Assembly (NCBI RefSeq): GCF_900105165.1
Contig: NZ_LT629740.1
Location: 1,860,001-1,924,000, forward strand
Direction of reading: 5' to 3'
Length of the DNA stretch: 64,000 nucleotides
Origin: Mucilaginibacter mallensis
GTDB lineage: Bacteria; Bacteroidota; Bacteroidia; Sphingobacteriales; Sphingobacteriaceae
Numbering within the stretch: the first letter of the stretch is position 1; every line of letters starts with the position of its first letter. Of the stretch, positions 46,074 through 54,073 are shown piece after piece. A program made the translations under genes and the position numbers. The notes beneath the pieces were generated by a model that made no database searches, had not been told where the DNA came from, and worked only from the letters and a program-made list of their open reading frames with translations.

Positions 46074-46826
46074 TTAAGATGCGGAAAATAATCCCGACAG
46101 GGAATTTTCTGCTTTAATGGTAGTTAAAATGCCTTCGATCTTTTTGTACCCGGCTGAAAATAAGATGCCGGCCATACTGATCCTTTTAACACCGAGATCT
46201 GCCAGGCTCCCGATCGACAGCTGCTTTGAAGCGCCTACCAGATTAACCGGCAGAGAGGTCGCCAAAACGATCTGCCTGATCAGGTCAGTATCCTGTATCC
46301 CAGTGACAAATAAACCATCTGCACCGGCGTCCTTGTACAGCTCCGCTCTGCGGATAGTGGTCTCCAGCGGACTGTCCAGATTTTGCAGAAAGCCATCGGT
46401 TCGGGCATTGATAAATAGCTTCTGACCAGTTTTTAATAAATAGTTTTTGATGGAAGAGAGCTTCCTCAAGTATAATTCTTCACCCTGGTTGTCTTCCATA
46501 TTGATGCCGACAGCGCCAATATCAATGAGCTGTTGGACATGCTCATTCAAAAGGGTAAGATCATCTGTATAGCCCCTTTCAAAGTCTACTGATAGAGGGA
46601 GGCCGGTCGCTGCTTTGATACGCGAAATGATATAAAGCATTTCAGCAAAAGGCATTTGCTCACCATCCGGGTAGCCCATTGAGGCGGCTATGGCACCGCT
46701 CGAAGTGGCTACGACTTCAAACCCTGATTTTTCTATGATCTGTGCGCTTTTGGCATTCCAGGCATTAGCAATTATCAGCGGCTTTTTCTGCTGATGTAAC
46801 TGATAAAATGTTTCGTAATTATTCAT
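46074..46826 (-). CDS. Isocitrate lyase / PEP mutase superfamily protein
   Basis: A 250-aa TIM-barrel enzyme of the PEP mutase/isocitrate lyase superfamily. Seen are a substrate-loop start IANAWNAKSAQI, the metal site VDFERGYTDD (~98-107) and GINMEDNQGEELY (~137-149), and INARTDGF (~163-170). The KKCGH-type catalytic loop of true isocitrate lyases is absent, so it belongs to the short PEP-mutase-like group that cleaves or rearranges 2-oxoacid or phosphonate compounds. The substrate is unknown. It lies 22 bp downstream of an SRPBCC gene on the same strand. Confidence 0.88.
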   Translation of the reverse strand: MNNYETFYQLHQQKKPLIIANAWNAKSAQIIEKSGFEVVATSSGAIAASMGYPDGEQMPFAEMLYIISRIKAATGLPLSVDFERGYTDDLTLLNEHVQQLIDIGAVGINMEDNQGEELYLRKLSSIKNYLLKTGQKLFINARTDGFLQNLDSPLETTIRRAELYKDAGADGLFVTGIQDTDLIRQIVLATSLPVNLVGASKQLSIGSLADLGVKRISMAGILFSAGYKKIEGILTTIKAENSLSGLFSAS

Positions 46827-46848
46827 AACTTCCTGAGTCTTTTGAACT

Positions 46849-47295
46849 TCACCCTAAAAGAATTACTTCGCCTTTACCTGTTGTAATCAAGCTAAATAAA
46901 CCCTGCCGGACAAGCTGGGTCCATGCGCCTGAACAGGCGTCGAAACACTCAATTTCGGGAACTAAGCCGATGTGCGAAAAACGGAGTTCAGTTTTGCCGT
47001 CCTTCTTTGTAATTTCAAAACTGATCTTTGTCCCGGTCCATTCATTAATATCTTCGGTGTAATTGATAATGCTGTCAGTAACCAGCCATACCACTTTCTG
47101 ATCAGGGATCATTTCAACTACTCGCTGCTTTGAAAAATGAATTTCTTTATAACGATAAGTGAACTCGTCGTTCAGCTTGGCTGGACTGCCTTCAATCTCG
47201 CCCGACCACCAGTTTTGCGGTTGATTTACTGCATTAAAAACTTCTTTAGGGCTTTGGTCTACCAGTAGGGTAGTTGTAAAATTGTGTGTTTTCAT
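46849..47295 (-). CDS. SRPBCC (AHSA1-like) domain protein
   Basis: A 148-aa START/Bet-v1-like fold protein of the AHSA1 group. It begins FTTTLLVDQSPKEVFNAVNQPQNWW and shows the usual 'GTKISFEITKKDGKTELRFSHIGLVPE' core and a C-terminal helix with W-x-QLVRQGL. Function in this group ranges from hydrophobic ligand binding to stress response. It is a paralog of the next gene upstream, which starts 24 bp away, so this is a local duplication. Confidence 0.88.
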   Translation of the reverse strand: MKTHNFTTTLLVDQSPKEVFNAVNQPQNWWSGEIEGSPAKLNDEFTYRYKEIHFSKQRVVEMIPDQKVVWLVTDSIINYTEDINEWTGTKISFEITKKDGKTELRFSHIGLVPEIECFDACSGAWTQLVRQGLFSLITTGKGEVILLG

Positions 47296-47318
47296 TTTAA
47301 TTTCCAGGTTGATATTTA

Positions 47319-47918
47319 TTAATTAATTTTCCACTTTGCTGCCAGTTCGGCATTAAATCCATCTTTGTCTTTAGGGTTAGGTTGTCCCTTGCCAGTAATA
47401 ATTAAACTGTAAAGGCTGTGCTTGATATAATTTCCCCAGGCATCATAGCAAACTTTATAGCATTCGTATTCCGGCACCAGGCCTTCATGGGTGAACTTTA
47501 CTTTGGTTTTACCCCCTTCGGAAGAGATATCGAAGATCAGTTTAGTGCCGATCCATTCGCTCTTGTCTTTGGTGAAGCTGAAATGATTATCTAAAACTTT
47601 GTAAACCAATTTTTTATCCGGAATTATTTCTATTAGCTTCAGTTTGCATAAATGAATGTCTTTATAGTGGTAGACGAAAACTCCGCCCAATTGGTCCGTT
47701 TTTCCTTCGATCTCTTCAGACCACCAGCCACGAAAATTTTTAATGGCATCAAATGCTGTTTTCGAATCTTGATCGACCAGAATGGTGGCCGTATAATTTT
47801 GCTTTTCCATAGGATGTTGTTTTAAATTTTTTGTCTGAGGGTTAGCCGTCTGACAGTTGGCAGCATCTGCGAATAGCATGGCCGCCAATACAATTGTTGT
47901 GGATTTCATTTTCTTCAT
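47319..47918 (-). CDS. SRPBCC (AHSA1-like) protein with N-terminal export signal
   Basis: A 199-aa paralog of the preceding protein with the same core (YTATILVDQDSKTAFDAIKNFRGWW, GTKLIFDISSEGGKTKVKFTHEGLVPE). It carries a 36-residue N-terminal extension that looks like a signal peptide (MKKMKSTTIVLAAMLFADAANCQ). If used, it would place an SRPBCC domain in the periplasm, which is unusual. An internal ATG at 47810 (MEKQNYTATILV) would give the normal cytoplasmic form. Two palindromic operators lie just upstream. Confidence 0.82.
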   Translation of the reverse strand: MKKMKSTTIVLAAMLFADAANCQTANPQTKNLKQHPMEKQNYTATILVDQDSKTAFDAIKNFRGWWSEEIEGKTDQLGGVFVYHYKDIHLCKLKLIEIIPDKKLVYKVLDNHFSFTKDKSEWIGTKLIFDISSEGGKTKVKFTHEGLVPEYECYKVCYDAWGNYIKHSLYSLIITGKGQPNPKDKDGFNAELAAKWKIN

Positions 47919-47947
47919 TTGATGCCTTTAATTGAGTAGCTCAATGC

Positions 47948-47991
47948 GTAACTTTTAAGTTACTCAAATATATAGGTAACTTTTAAGTTAC
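47948..47991 (-). promoter_or_regulatory. Twin palindromic operators
   Basis: GTAACTTTTAAGTTAC occurs at 47948-47963 and again at 47976-47991, 28 bp centre to centre, immediately upstream of the SRPBCC pair. Each is an inverted repeat GTAACTT/AAGTTAC. This is the shape of a site for a dimeric winged-helix regulator (HxlR, ArsR or MarR type); no such gene is next to it. Confidence 0.7.
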
Positions 47992-48009
47992 GCAAATTTT
48001 ATTTAAAAA

Positions 48010-48041
48010 ATTCTGCATCCATTTAAATATAGATGCAGAAT
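48010..48041 (-). terminator. Minus-strand rho-independent terminator
   Basis: ATTCTGCATC (48010-48019) and GATGCAGAAT (48032-48041) form a 10-bp stem that is followed, in the minus direction, by six Ts. It ends transcription from the esterase and SDR-remnant side before the SRPBCC promoter. Confidence 0.75.
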
Positions 48042-48081
48042 CATTTCTAAATACCTGTAATCGAGCGGTGTTTTCTGCCTG

Positions 48082-48282
48082 TCAGGGTATGATCTTTTTT
48101 ATTTTGGGCTCATGGAGCAGGTCGTAAAACATTTGTTCGGTGTCTATATACTCATGAAAACCCAGTCGCCTGGCTTTACTGCCGTTACCGAAAAAGTCAT
48201 AATCCCATGGAAAGACGCCGTCACCAAATACCCAGGCGAAAACTTCGCTATAACTGTACGCCGGCCAGATCGTTGCTTTATT
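48082..48282 (-). pseudogene. C-terminal remnant of a PRISE-type SDR oxidoreductase
   Basis: A 66-codon frame with strong coding character and no start, bounded upstream by a stop at 48283-48285. It ends GNGSKARRLGFHEYIDTEQM and, after a short gap, KIKKIIP. The pattern 'SKxRRLGFxxYxDTExxFxDLF...RIIP' is the conserved end of the PRISE (progesterone 5-beta-reductase/iridoid synthase-like) SDR group. The Rossmann domain is missing, so this is a gene fossil. Confidence 0.65.
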
Positions 48283-48351
48283 TTAATATTCACCCCATCC
48301 ATCATACTCCCGCTATTCAATCTCACCAGTGTGTTGTCTGTATATAAAGAT

Positions 48352-49308
48352 TTAAGGCATCAGCACGAACGAAAGGGTTCGGCCAATAGAAGCCGGCAAA
48401 GCGGTAAGATGATCCTCATCTGCAAAAGCATGAAAACGGGCAACGTACCCCGACGTTCCTTTGATCTCCTGTAACCTCTCACCCACATCGCGGGCATTGC
48501 CAACCATGCGGTACTCAAGCATCTTCTTCTTAACAAAGATCCTGGCAATCATATTCCTAATGGGAGAAGGCACGTGCGGCATTTTTTTCATCAGTATACT
48601 GGTCATCTGTGGTGGTAGTGTAGCAGGTACATCCTGCTCCTTGTCGCCAACAAGCACCAGCACCCTTGGAGCAGCCTCTCCAGCCTCGATTTTGTATGCG
48701 AAATCGGGAATATCATTCAGTACCGAGCATTTATTCCACCAAATTGAAGGACTGGAAGCAACGAAGTTGCGGAACGAACCGGGGTGGTTAAACAGGATAC
48801 CAAGCGTGAACATACCGGCAATGGAATGACCATAGAGGGTTTGGTTGTTAGCATCAACAGGGTAGCAACCGGCAATCAATGGACGTAACTCTTCAACGAG
48901 GAAGCGGTAGAAACTTTCGGAACCACCGTAGTCATCAGGGTTGACAGGGGGCAGGTCGGGCCTTTGCTGGATATTGGAGAGGGGGGTAGGCGGTGTTTGA
49001 TCTCGGTAGCGCAGGCTGAATAGACTTACAGGATCGTCGGTAGGGTAACCCACACCTACCACAAGGGCAGCCACCCCTGTAAGCGCAAAGGTTGCGCTCA
49101 TGGTTGCCATGATCGGAAAGGTCATATTCCCGTCGGTTGCCACTACCACCGGGTAACCCGAGGCCGGAGGAGGAGTATCAGGTTTAAATACAAAAATGCG
49201 ATAGGTTCTGCCACTGATCTCCGAGGGTACATCGAATTGACTCGAACCATAAACATGGACCGGATCCTGGCCCGGAAAGGACTGGTAAGGGGAATTATTT
49301 TCAGTCAT
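48352..49308 (-). CDS. Alpha/beta-hydrolase esterase (Fes/IroE-like)
   Basis: A 318-aa esterase-type protein. A beta-rich opening (VPSEISGRTYRIFVFKP) leads to the hydrolase core, the nucleophile elbow GHSIAG near residue 160, and a late D/H pair (FADEDHLTALP). The architecture matches the PF00756-type esterase family (Fes, IroE, antigen 85). I start at the ATG at 49308; a TTG at 49338 would add ten residues. No export signal is visible. The substrate is unknown. Confidence 0.8.
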   Translation of the reverse strand: MTENNSPYQSFPGQDPVHVYGSSQFDVPSEISGRTYRIFVFKPDTPPPASGYPVVVATDGNMTFPIMATMSATFALTGVAALVVGVGYPTDDPVSLFSLRYRDQTPPTPLSNIQQRPDLPPVNPDDYGGSESFYRFLVEELRPLIAGCYPVDANNQTLYGHSIAGMFTLGILFNHPGSFRNFVASSPSIWWNKCSVLNDIPDFAYKIEAGEAAPRVLVLVGDKEQDVPATLPPQMTSILMKKMPHVPSPIRNMIARIFVKKKMLEYRMVGNARDVGERLQEIKGTSGYVARFHAFADEDHLTALPASIGRTLSFVLMP

Positions 49309-49554
49309 GATCTTAGCTATTAATTTGTTTGGTTTCAATCCAAAATTATGGATGTATTAAAATAATACCCCTGCAAAATCGGCCGGTCCGTTAAAAAAAT
49401 CGGTAACAGAGGCAATTTGGCAGGGGATAGATAACCAATTGCTTTGTGCTGTCCATTTAACGTTTTCTCAAGAATTTTAATTATGAATTTATCCTTGATA
49501 TTAAAATTCTGCATCTAACTGCCTTTTAGATACGAAATGCGAGGTATCTATGTG
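49309..49554. other. Intergenic gap with no recognisable content
   Basis: AT-rich. It includes an orphan AATTCTGCATCT at ~49504 that resembles one arm of the terminator at 48010 but has no partner arm here. Confidence 0.4.
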
Positions 49555-50193
49555 CTATTTTATCCGATGTGACGTATTGGTTAAATTCCATTCCCAGGTG
49601 ACGCCATTATCAGGCGAAAATGCCTGGCTCCATACAGGGTTATCTTTATCTGTTTTATCCCATACAAATACCACCAATATCGGTTTGCCATTAAAAATAT
49701 CCTTACAAAAAAACTTGCCGATATTGCCTTCAAATGAGCCGATAACAGGCGGATCCATGGTACCTGAGTTGCTATCTACCCAATAAAGGCTCCACAATCT
49801 TGTTTGAGGGTTGAATAAACGCAACGTCAAACCCTCATAAGACATCCCTCCAGCCTGGTTAAACGCCGTCCTGAAGATATCCATATTGCCTAACCCATTT
49901 AATATCGTTCCAAAATTTTCATCTGTCGATTCATACTCAACCCACTCAGTGCAATTATTCAGCCTTGTCTTCAATCTTTTATTATGCATGGCCCATTTAC
50001 CGGCTAAAAAATCAAAGTCCTTTGGTGAAGAAGTACTGGATGGAGTGATTTCAAGTTGGCCGGATGAAGTGATCTTCGCATTCACCATTACCGGGGCTTC
50101 TGGCCATGTGGTTTGCGCATGAACAAGCGATAGCTTTAGTGCAAGCAAGATCAGTAATGCAAGAGTTTGTCCTGTGTATTGAATATTTTTCAT
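49555..50193 (-). CDS. Secreted paralog family, member 4 (212 aa)
   Basis: An exported protein with a signal peptide (~1-26, VHAQ). The mature part has the family pattern seen in all four neighbours: KDFDFLAGKWAMHNKRL near 57-73, a CTEWVEY stretch, GLTLRLFNPQTRLWSLYW, PVIGSFEGNIGKFFCKD, and a final WSQAFSPDNGVTWEW. It is most like the next upstream copy. I do not recognise a named family; a calycin-like small beta barrel is plausible. It is the promoter-distal member of the tandem set. Confidence 0.85.
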   Translation of the reverse strand: MKNIQYTGQTLALLILLALKLSLVHAQTTWPEAPVMVNAKITSSGQLEITPSSTSSPKDFDFLAGKWAMHNKRLKTRLNNCTEWVEYESTDENFGTILNGLGNMDIFRTAFNQAGGMSYEGLTLRLFNPQTRLWSLYWVDSNSGTMDPPVIGSFEGNIGKFFCKDIFNGKPILVVFVWDKTDKDNPVWSQAFSPDNGVTWEWNLTNTSHRIK

Positions 50194-50210
50194 TTTTTCT
50201 ATAATGTAAA

Positions 50211-50843
50211 TTATTTAAATCTATGCGCTACACTGGTTGAATTTGTTTCCCAGGTGACGCCGTTATCAGGCGAAAATGCCTGGCTCCATAAATAGTTGTC
50301 CTTATCTGTTTTAACCCATTTAAACATTACCAATATTGGCTTTCCGTTAAAAACATCCTTACAATAAAACTTACCAACATTTCCTTCAAACGAGCCTACT
50401 ACAGGCGGATCCATTGTTCCATAATTACTATCGGCCCAATAAAGGCTCCACAATTTTGTTTGTGGATTGAACAACCTTATTGTTATACCTTCATAGGGCT
50501 TATTACTAACCGGGTTAAATGCAGACTTATAAATGTCGATATTACCTATTCCGTTTAATATGGTATTATAATCACCTGTCGCTTCAAAAGGTATCCATTC
50601 GGTACAATGGTTCAACCTCATTTTAAGCCTTTTATTAACCATGGCCCATTTGCCAACTAAAAAATCAAAATCATTTTTTGATGAAGTTGCTGATGGCGTA
50701 ATATCGAGCTCTCCTGTGGATGTGATCTTAGCGTTGACCATCGGTTCTTTTGACATATTAGTTTGGGCATAAATGAATGCATACTGAAACGTAAAAAAAA
50801 TCAGTAAGACAAGGACATTTCTTGCGTATTGGATCTTTTTCAT
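50211..50843 (-). CDS. Secreted paralog family, member 3 (210 aa)
   Basis: Signal peptide to ~27 (IYAQ), then the shared core: NDFDFLVGKWAMVNKRL, CTEWIPFEA, GITIRLFNPQTKLWSLYW, PVVGSFEGNVGKFYCKD, WSQAFSPDNGVTWE. By eye it is very close to member 4 over the whole length, so this pair duplicated recently. Spacing to member 4 is 17 bp. No catalytic motif is visible; the conserved Cys in the CTEW segment and in FYCKD could form a disulfide. Confidence 0.85.
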   Translation of the reverse strand: MKKIQYARNVLVLLIFFTFQYAFIYAQTNMSKEPMVNAKITSTGELDITPSATSSKNDFDFLVGKWAMVNKRLKMRLNHCTEWIPFEATGDYNTILNGIGNIDIYKSAFNPVSNKPYEGITIRLFNPQTKLWSLYWADSNYGTMDPPVVGSFEGNVGKFYCKDVFNGKPILVMFKWVKTDKDNYLWSQAFSPDNGVTWETNSTSVAHRFK

Positions 50844-50896
50844 TTGTACTTGGTTTTATGATCGATATTTCTTTTAGTTATTTTTATTTTTTCGGT

Positions 50897-51520
50897 TCAT
50901 TCTTTCACCCGCGTGTCCGTCGCTATCCAGTTTGCTTCCCAGGTTTTGCCGCCGTCATTCGAAAAAGACTGTTCAAAATGGCACGAATTGGCAGTAATTT
51001 CCGAAATAATAAAACGTACTATAATGGCCCGGCCATTATATTTTTCCTGGTTGTAAAATTCGCCGCACCCATTTTTAAATTCTCCTATAGCTGGCTTGCT
51101 CATACAGCCGCTGCTACCGCCCGAAAAATTAAGGCTCCATTGCCTGGACTGTGGATTATACAGACGCAGGCTCAACCCTTCGATGTGCCCGGCAGCGGCA
51201 TCTACTTCAAGTTCAACCATATTGGCTTTACCATTCCAAACTCTTTTCACCACTGTAGTGCCATTATATTCAACACAGGTAGTATCTCCCGTTAACGGAT
51301 GCCGCAAGCGTTTTAAGGTGGTTTTCCAGCTGCCGATTTCGAAATCAAAATCATGCTGGCCATCCGGCGCTGTACCGGCGTTACGCGATCTTACTTTTGA
51401 TGTTTGTGAGAATGCCGGATGAGACTGCGGGAGACGGGCAAATGCACATAGTAGAAAATAGAACCCGATGGGCAGAAGCGCCACTGCTGTCTTCTTCAGA
51501 CCTTTGACCATAAGGTTCAT
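50897..51520 (-). CDS. Secreted paralog family, member 2 (207 aa)
   Basis: The N-terminus (MNLMVKGLKKTAVALLPIGF) is a signal peptide or anchor. The core keeps HDFDFEIGSWKTTLKRL, CVEYNGTTVVKRVWNG, LRLYNPQSRQWSLNF, AIGEFKNGCGEFYNQE and FEQSFSNDGGKTWEANW. It resembles member 1 more than members 3 and 4, so the cluster is two subfamilies of two. Confidence 0.83.
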   Translation of the reverse strand: MNLMVKGLKKTAVALLPIGFYFLLCAFARLPQSHPAFSQTSKVRSRNAGTAPDGQHDFDFEIGSWKTTLKRLRHPLTGDTTCVEYNGTTVVKRVWNGKANMVELEVDAAAGHIEGLSLRLYNPQSRQWSLNFSGGSSGCMSKPAIGEFKNGCGEFYNQEKYNGRAIIVRFIISEITANSCHFEQSFSNDGGKTWEANWIATDTRVKE

Positions 51521-51555
51521 ATGATGTTATTATTAGTAAATTTTTATAAATGGCC

Positions 51556-52140
51556 TTAGTCGATACGTTCCAGGTTCGCTATAAAATTAATTTCCCAGGT
51601 CTTGCCGCCATCATCCGAAAACGCCTGTTCAAAACGGTGTGATGTTGGTGTGATATCCGACCAAACCTGCCGAACCAGGATGATCCTGCCTTTGAATGAT
51701 TCCTGATCAAAAAACTCGCCCCGCCCGTTCTTGAATTCACCGATCATGGGCGTGTTCATGATGCCATCATTACTGGCGGCTGCATTAAGGCTCCATTGGT
51801 GTGACTGTGGGTTGTAAAGAAACAGGAGCAAATCTTCGATATGACCCGAAGAGCCATCGGCTTCAAGCTCCTCAATTTGTGCGCGCCCGCCCCAAACCTT
51901 CCGGGCATCCAGCGTGCCTATCATTGGAACCCACGTTGTGGAGCCGGTTAACGGATGCAGGAGGCGTTTTATAGTCGACTTCCATTTACCAAGGTGAAAG
52001 TCAAAATCATGCTGACCATCCCGCTGAATATTAATGCCGGCGCTGCCTGAATTTTGCTGTGCAAATAAATTGACGGGTTGCAATATGCAGATCAACTGGC
52101 AAATAATACTTATTAAAACTATCCTGTTTATTGTTTTCAT
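51556..52140 (-). CDS. Secreted paralog family, member 1 (194 aa)
   Basis: Signal peptide to ~28 (FAQQ). The core is HDFDFHLGKWKSTIKRLLHP, WVPMIGTLDARKVWGG, LFLYNPQSHQWSLNA, MIGEFKNGRGEFFDQE and FEQAFSDDGGKTWEINF. It is the promoter-proximal gene of the four, about 90 bp from the shared operator with the divergent MocR regulator. This suggests all four are under that regulator. Confidence 0.85.
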   Translation of the reverse strand: MKTINRIVLISIICQLICILQPVNLFAQQNSGSAGINIQRDGQHDFDFHLGKWKSTIKRLLHPLTGSTTWVPMIGTLDARKVWGGRAQIEELEADGSSGHIEDLLLFLYNPQSHQWSLNAAASNDGIMNTPMIGEFKNGRGEFFDQESFKGRIILVRQVWSDITPTSHRFEQAFSDDGGKTWEINFIANLERID

Positions 52141-52227
52141 ATTGATTATTATTTCTTTTTGTTTAAATAGGTTCTCCCCTTGATCATAATTGAGGCTGTT
52201 GCTCTATATCAAAAATATTGATAGATT

Positions 52228-52268
52228 GGCTCTTTAAAAAGAGCCATTTTGATAAATTAAAAAGAGCC
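52228..52268. promoter_or_regulatory. MocR-type operator: inverted plus direct repeats of AAAGAGCC
   Basis: GGCTCTTT (52228-52235) and AAAGAGCC (52238-52245) form an inverted repeat, and a third AAAGAGCC sits at 52261-52268, 23 bp from the second. One inverted and one direct repeat spaced by about two helical turns is the usual layout of PdxR/MocR sites. It overlaps the divergent promoters and ends 6 bp before the regulator ATG, fitting autorepression. Confidence 0.75.
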
Positions 52269-52274
52269 AATTTT

Positions 52275-53759
52275 ATGGGAAAAATTACGCCTCAGATATT
52301 AGTAACTTTTATCAGTATCAATAAAAACCAGGGTGCAACCATTCATCATCAGCTGTATGAACAATTAAAAAACGGGATATATGATGGTATGCTGCGATCA
52401 GGCGAAAGGATGCCCTCCTCGCGCGAAATGAGCACGGAGTTCAAAATTTCCAGAAACGCAGTATTGCAGGTTTTTGAACAATTAACGATGGAGGGTTTTT
52501 TTGAGGCGAAAACTGGCTCCGGAACATTTATCAGTAAAAATGCAGATAAACTCTCCCGGTCAAAAAATAAGGCCATATACCCGGTACAAAAATCAGAACA
52601 TTATATAGCCAGACCACACGGACTCAATGATGCTTTTAAAGACCACGTTAGTGCCCTGGAGCCTCTGCATCCTTTTCAGCCCTCAATCCCCCTCGTATCA
52701 GAATTCCCTTTTCCGGCCTGGGCACGCATTAGCGCAGGCGTACATAAAAAGATGGATAAGCTGCATTTAGGCTATGACGATGCCCAGGGATATTGGCCTT
52801 TGCGAAAAGCTTTGTGCGATCACCTGCGCATTTCAAGGTCAGTAAACTGCGACCCGGAAAATATGCTCATCGTAAACAGTTCAAGGCAAGCGCTGCATTT
52901 AATTGCAGAAATTTTGTTGAAAAATGGCGATCAATGCTGGATGGAAGACCCCGGTTACCCGGGTGCAACGTCAGCCATAAAGCGATTTGGCGGGCAGATA
53001 TGCCCCATACCAATAATAAATGATGGCATGGACCTTAATTTTGCTGCATATCATTACCCGAAAGCTAAGCTTGCTTACGTGACCCCATCTCACCAGTTTC
53101 CAATGGGCAATACCATGGCACTTAGTGAGCGTGTAAAATTATTAAACTGGGCAAAAGACAATCATATGTGGATCATCGAGGATGATTACGATAGCGAATT
53201 CAGATACAATAGCCGCCCTATTCCTGCGCTACAGGGCCTGGATACCAACGGAAATGTTATATATATAGGTAATGTAAGTAAAGTTATATTGCCTGCTTTA
53301 CGTTTGGGTTACATGGTTTTCCCAACTAAAGGTATGGCCAGGCAATTCGCTACAGGAAAATCTGTGATTGAAGGGCAGAGTAATATAATTACCCAGGCTA
53401 CAATAAGTGAATTTATCACACAAGGGCATTTTAGCCGTCATATCAGGCGGATGAGAATATTATACAAAAAAGCCCAGGACGACCTGGTAAGCCTGATTAA
53501 CCTGTATTTAAAGAACAGGCTATACCCGGTCCCCGTGGAAGCGGGTATGCATTTTGTTGCATGGCTGCCATCAAATATTAACGCAGCGGTAATAGCGAAT
53601 GAAGCTTTAAAAGAGGGTTTGATCATACAAACCCTCAATCAGTACAGCATTAAATCTGACAATCAAAATGGATTAATTTTAGGTTTTACAGGTTTCTCAT
53701 TTGTCGGGATGGAAGCCGCGATACTTATATTGAAACGGGTTTTAGACAGGCATTTTTAA
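52275..53759 (+). CDS. MocR/PdxR-type GntR regulator with aminotransferase domain
   Basis: A 494-aa fusion regulator. An N-terminal GntR winged helix (~12-80, HHQLYEQLKNGIYDGMLRSGERMPSSREM) is joined by a linker to a fold-type I aminotransferase domain (~125-490) that binds PLP. The lysine in NVSKVILPALRLGY is the expected PLP anchor. The start at 52275 follows the operator; a TTG at 52218 would read through it. Members control PLP synthesis, GABA use and other pathways; the divergent target here is the four secreted paralogs, so the inducer is not predictable. Confidence 0.92.
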   Translation: MGKITPQILVTFISINKNQGATIHHQLYEQLKNGIYDGMLRSGERMPSSREMSTEFKISRNAVLQVFEQLTMEGFFEAKTGSGTFISKNADKLSRSKNKAIYPVQKSEHYIARPHGLNDAFKDHVSALEPLHPFQPSIPLVSEFPFPAWARISAGVHKKMDKLHLGYDDAQGYWPLRKALCDHLRISRSVNCDPENMLIVNSSRQALHLIAEILLKNGDQCWMEDPGYPGATSAIKRFGGQICPIPIINDGMDLNFAAYHYPKAKLAYVTPSHQFPMGNTMALSERVKLLNWAKDNHMWIIEDDYDSEFRYNSRPIPALQGLDTNGNVIYIGNVSKVILPALRLGYMVFPTKGMARQFATGKSVIEGQSNIITQATISEFITQGHFSRHIRRMRILYKKAQDDLVSLINLYLKNRLYPVPVEAGMHFVAWLPSNINAAVIANEALKEGLIIQTLNQYSIKSDNQNGLILGFTGFSFVGMEAAILILKRVLDRHF

Positions 53760-53785
53760 TACTCCTGTAAACGAACCCTAACTAA

Positions 53786-53822
53786 AAAAAGGCAAGCGAC
53801 TGTTTTATGTGCTTGCCTTTTT
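53786..53822 (+). terminator. Terminator of the MocR gene
   Basis: AAAAAGGCAAGC (53786-53797) and GCTTGCCTTTTT (53811-53822) pair over 11-12 bp and end in Ts. Confidence 0.88.
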
Positions 53823-53869
53823 GCTGCTGAGGCTGGGCTTGAACCAGTGATCCTCTGATATTAATAGTC
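53822..53869 (-). other. tRNA 3'-half-like remnant
   Basis: Read on the minus strand this gives a TCAG-AGG segment, a T-arm CTGG-TTCAAGC-CCAG (53833-53847), and an acceptor-like CTCAGCAGCA. The 5' half and the CCA are absent. It looks like the piece of a tRNA gene left at one end of an integrated element. The intact gene is not in the window. Confidence 0.4.
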
Positions 53870-53989
53870 GTCCTCTATAATGTATTAATAATAAGTGATT
53901 TATATCGTAAAAATATGTGATCAACTTCGGAAAAAGCAGTTTTTGATGACGTGATACAAATGGCCCTCTCAACTCTTGCTTTACATGCG

Positions 53990-54023
53990 AAAACGCCGCC
54001 TTAATGCATGCGGCGTTTTTAAA
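53990..54023. terminator. Terminator hairpin near the tautomerase gene end
   Basis: AAAACGCCGC (53990-53999) and GCGGCGTTTT (54010-54019) pair perfectly, with T and A runs on both sides. The surrounding 53870-54073 has no gene. Confidence 0.8.
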
Positions 54024-54073
54024 AGTATTCGTCCTGGGTTCAGCCGCGCAAATTGCTGCAACTTATATCAAGT

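Noticed and set aside
48112..48474. 120-codon plus-strand frame
   Set aside because: It is antisense to the SDR remnant, which has clear family motifs on the minus strand, and overlaps the esterase gene end.
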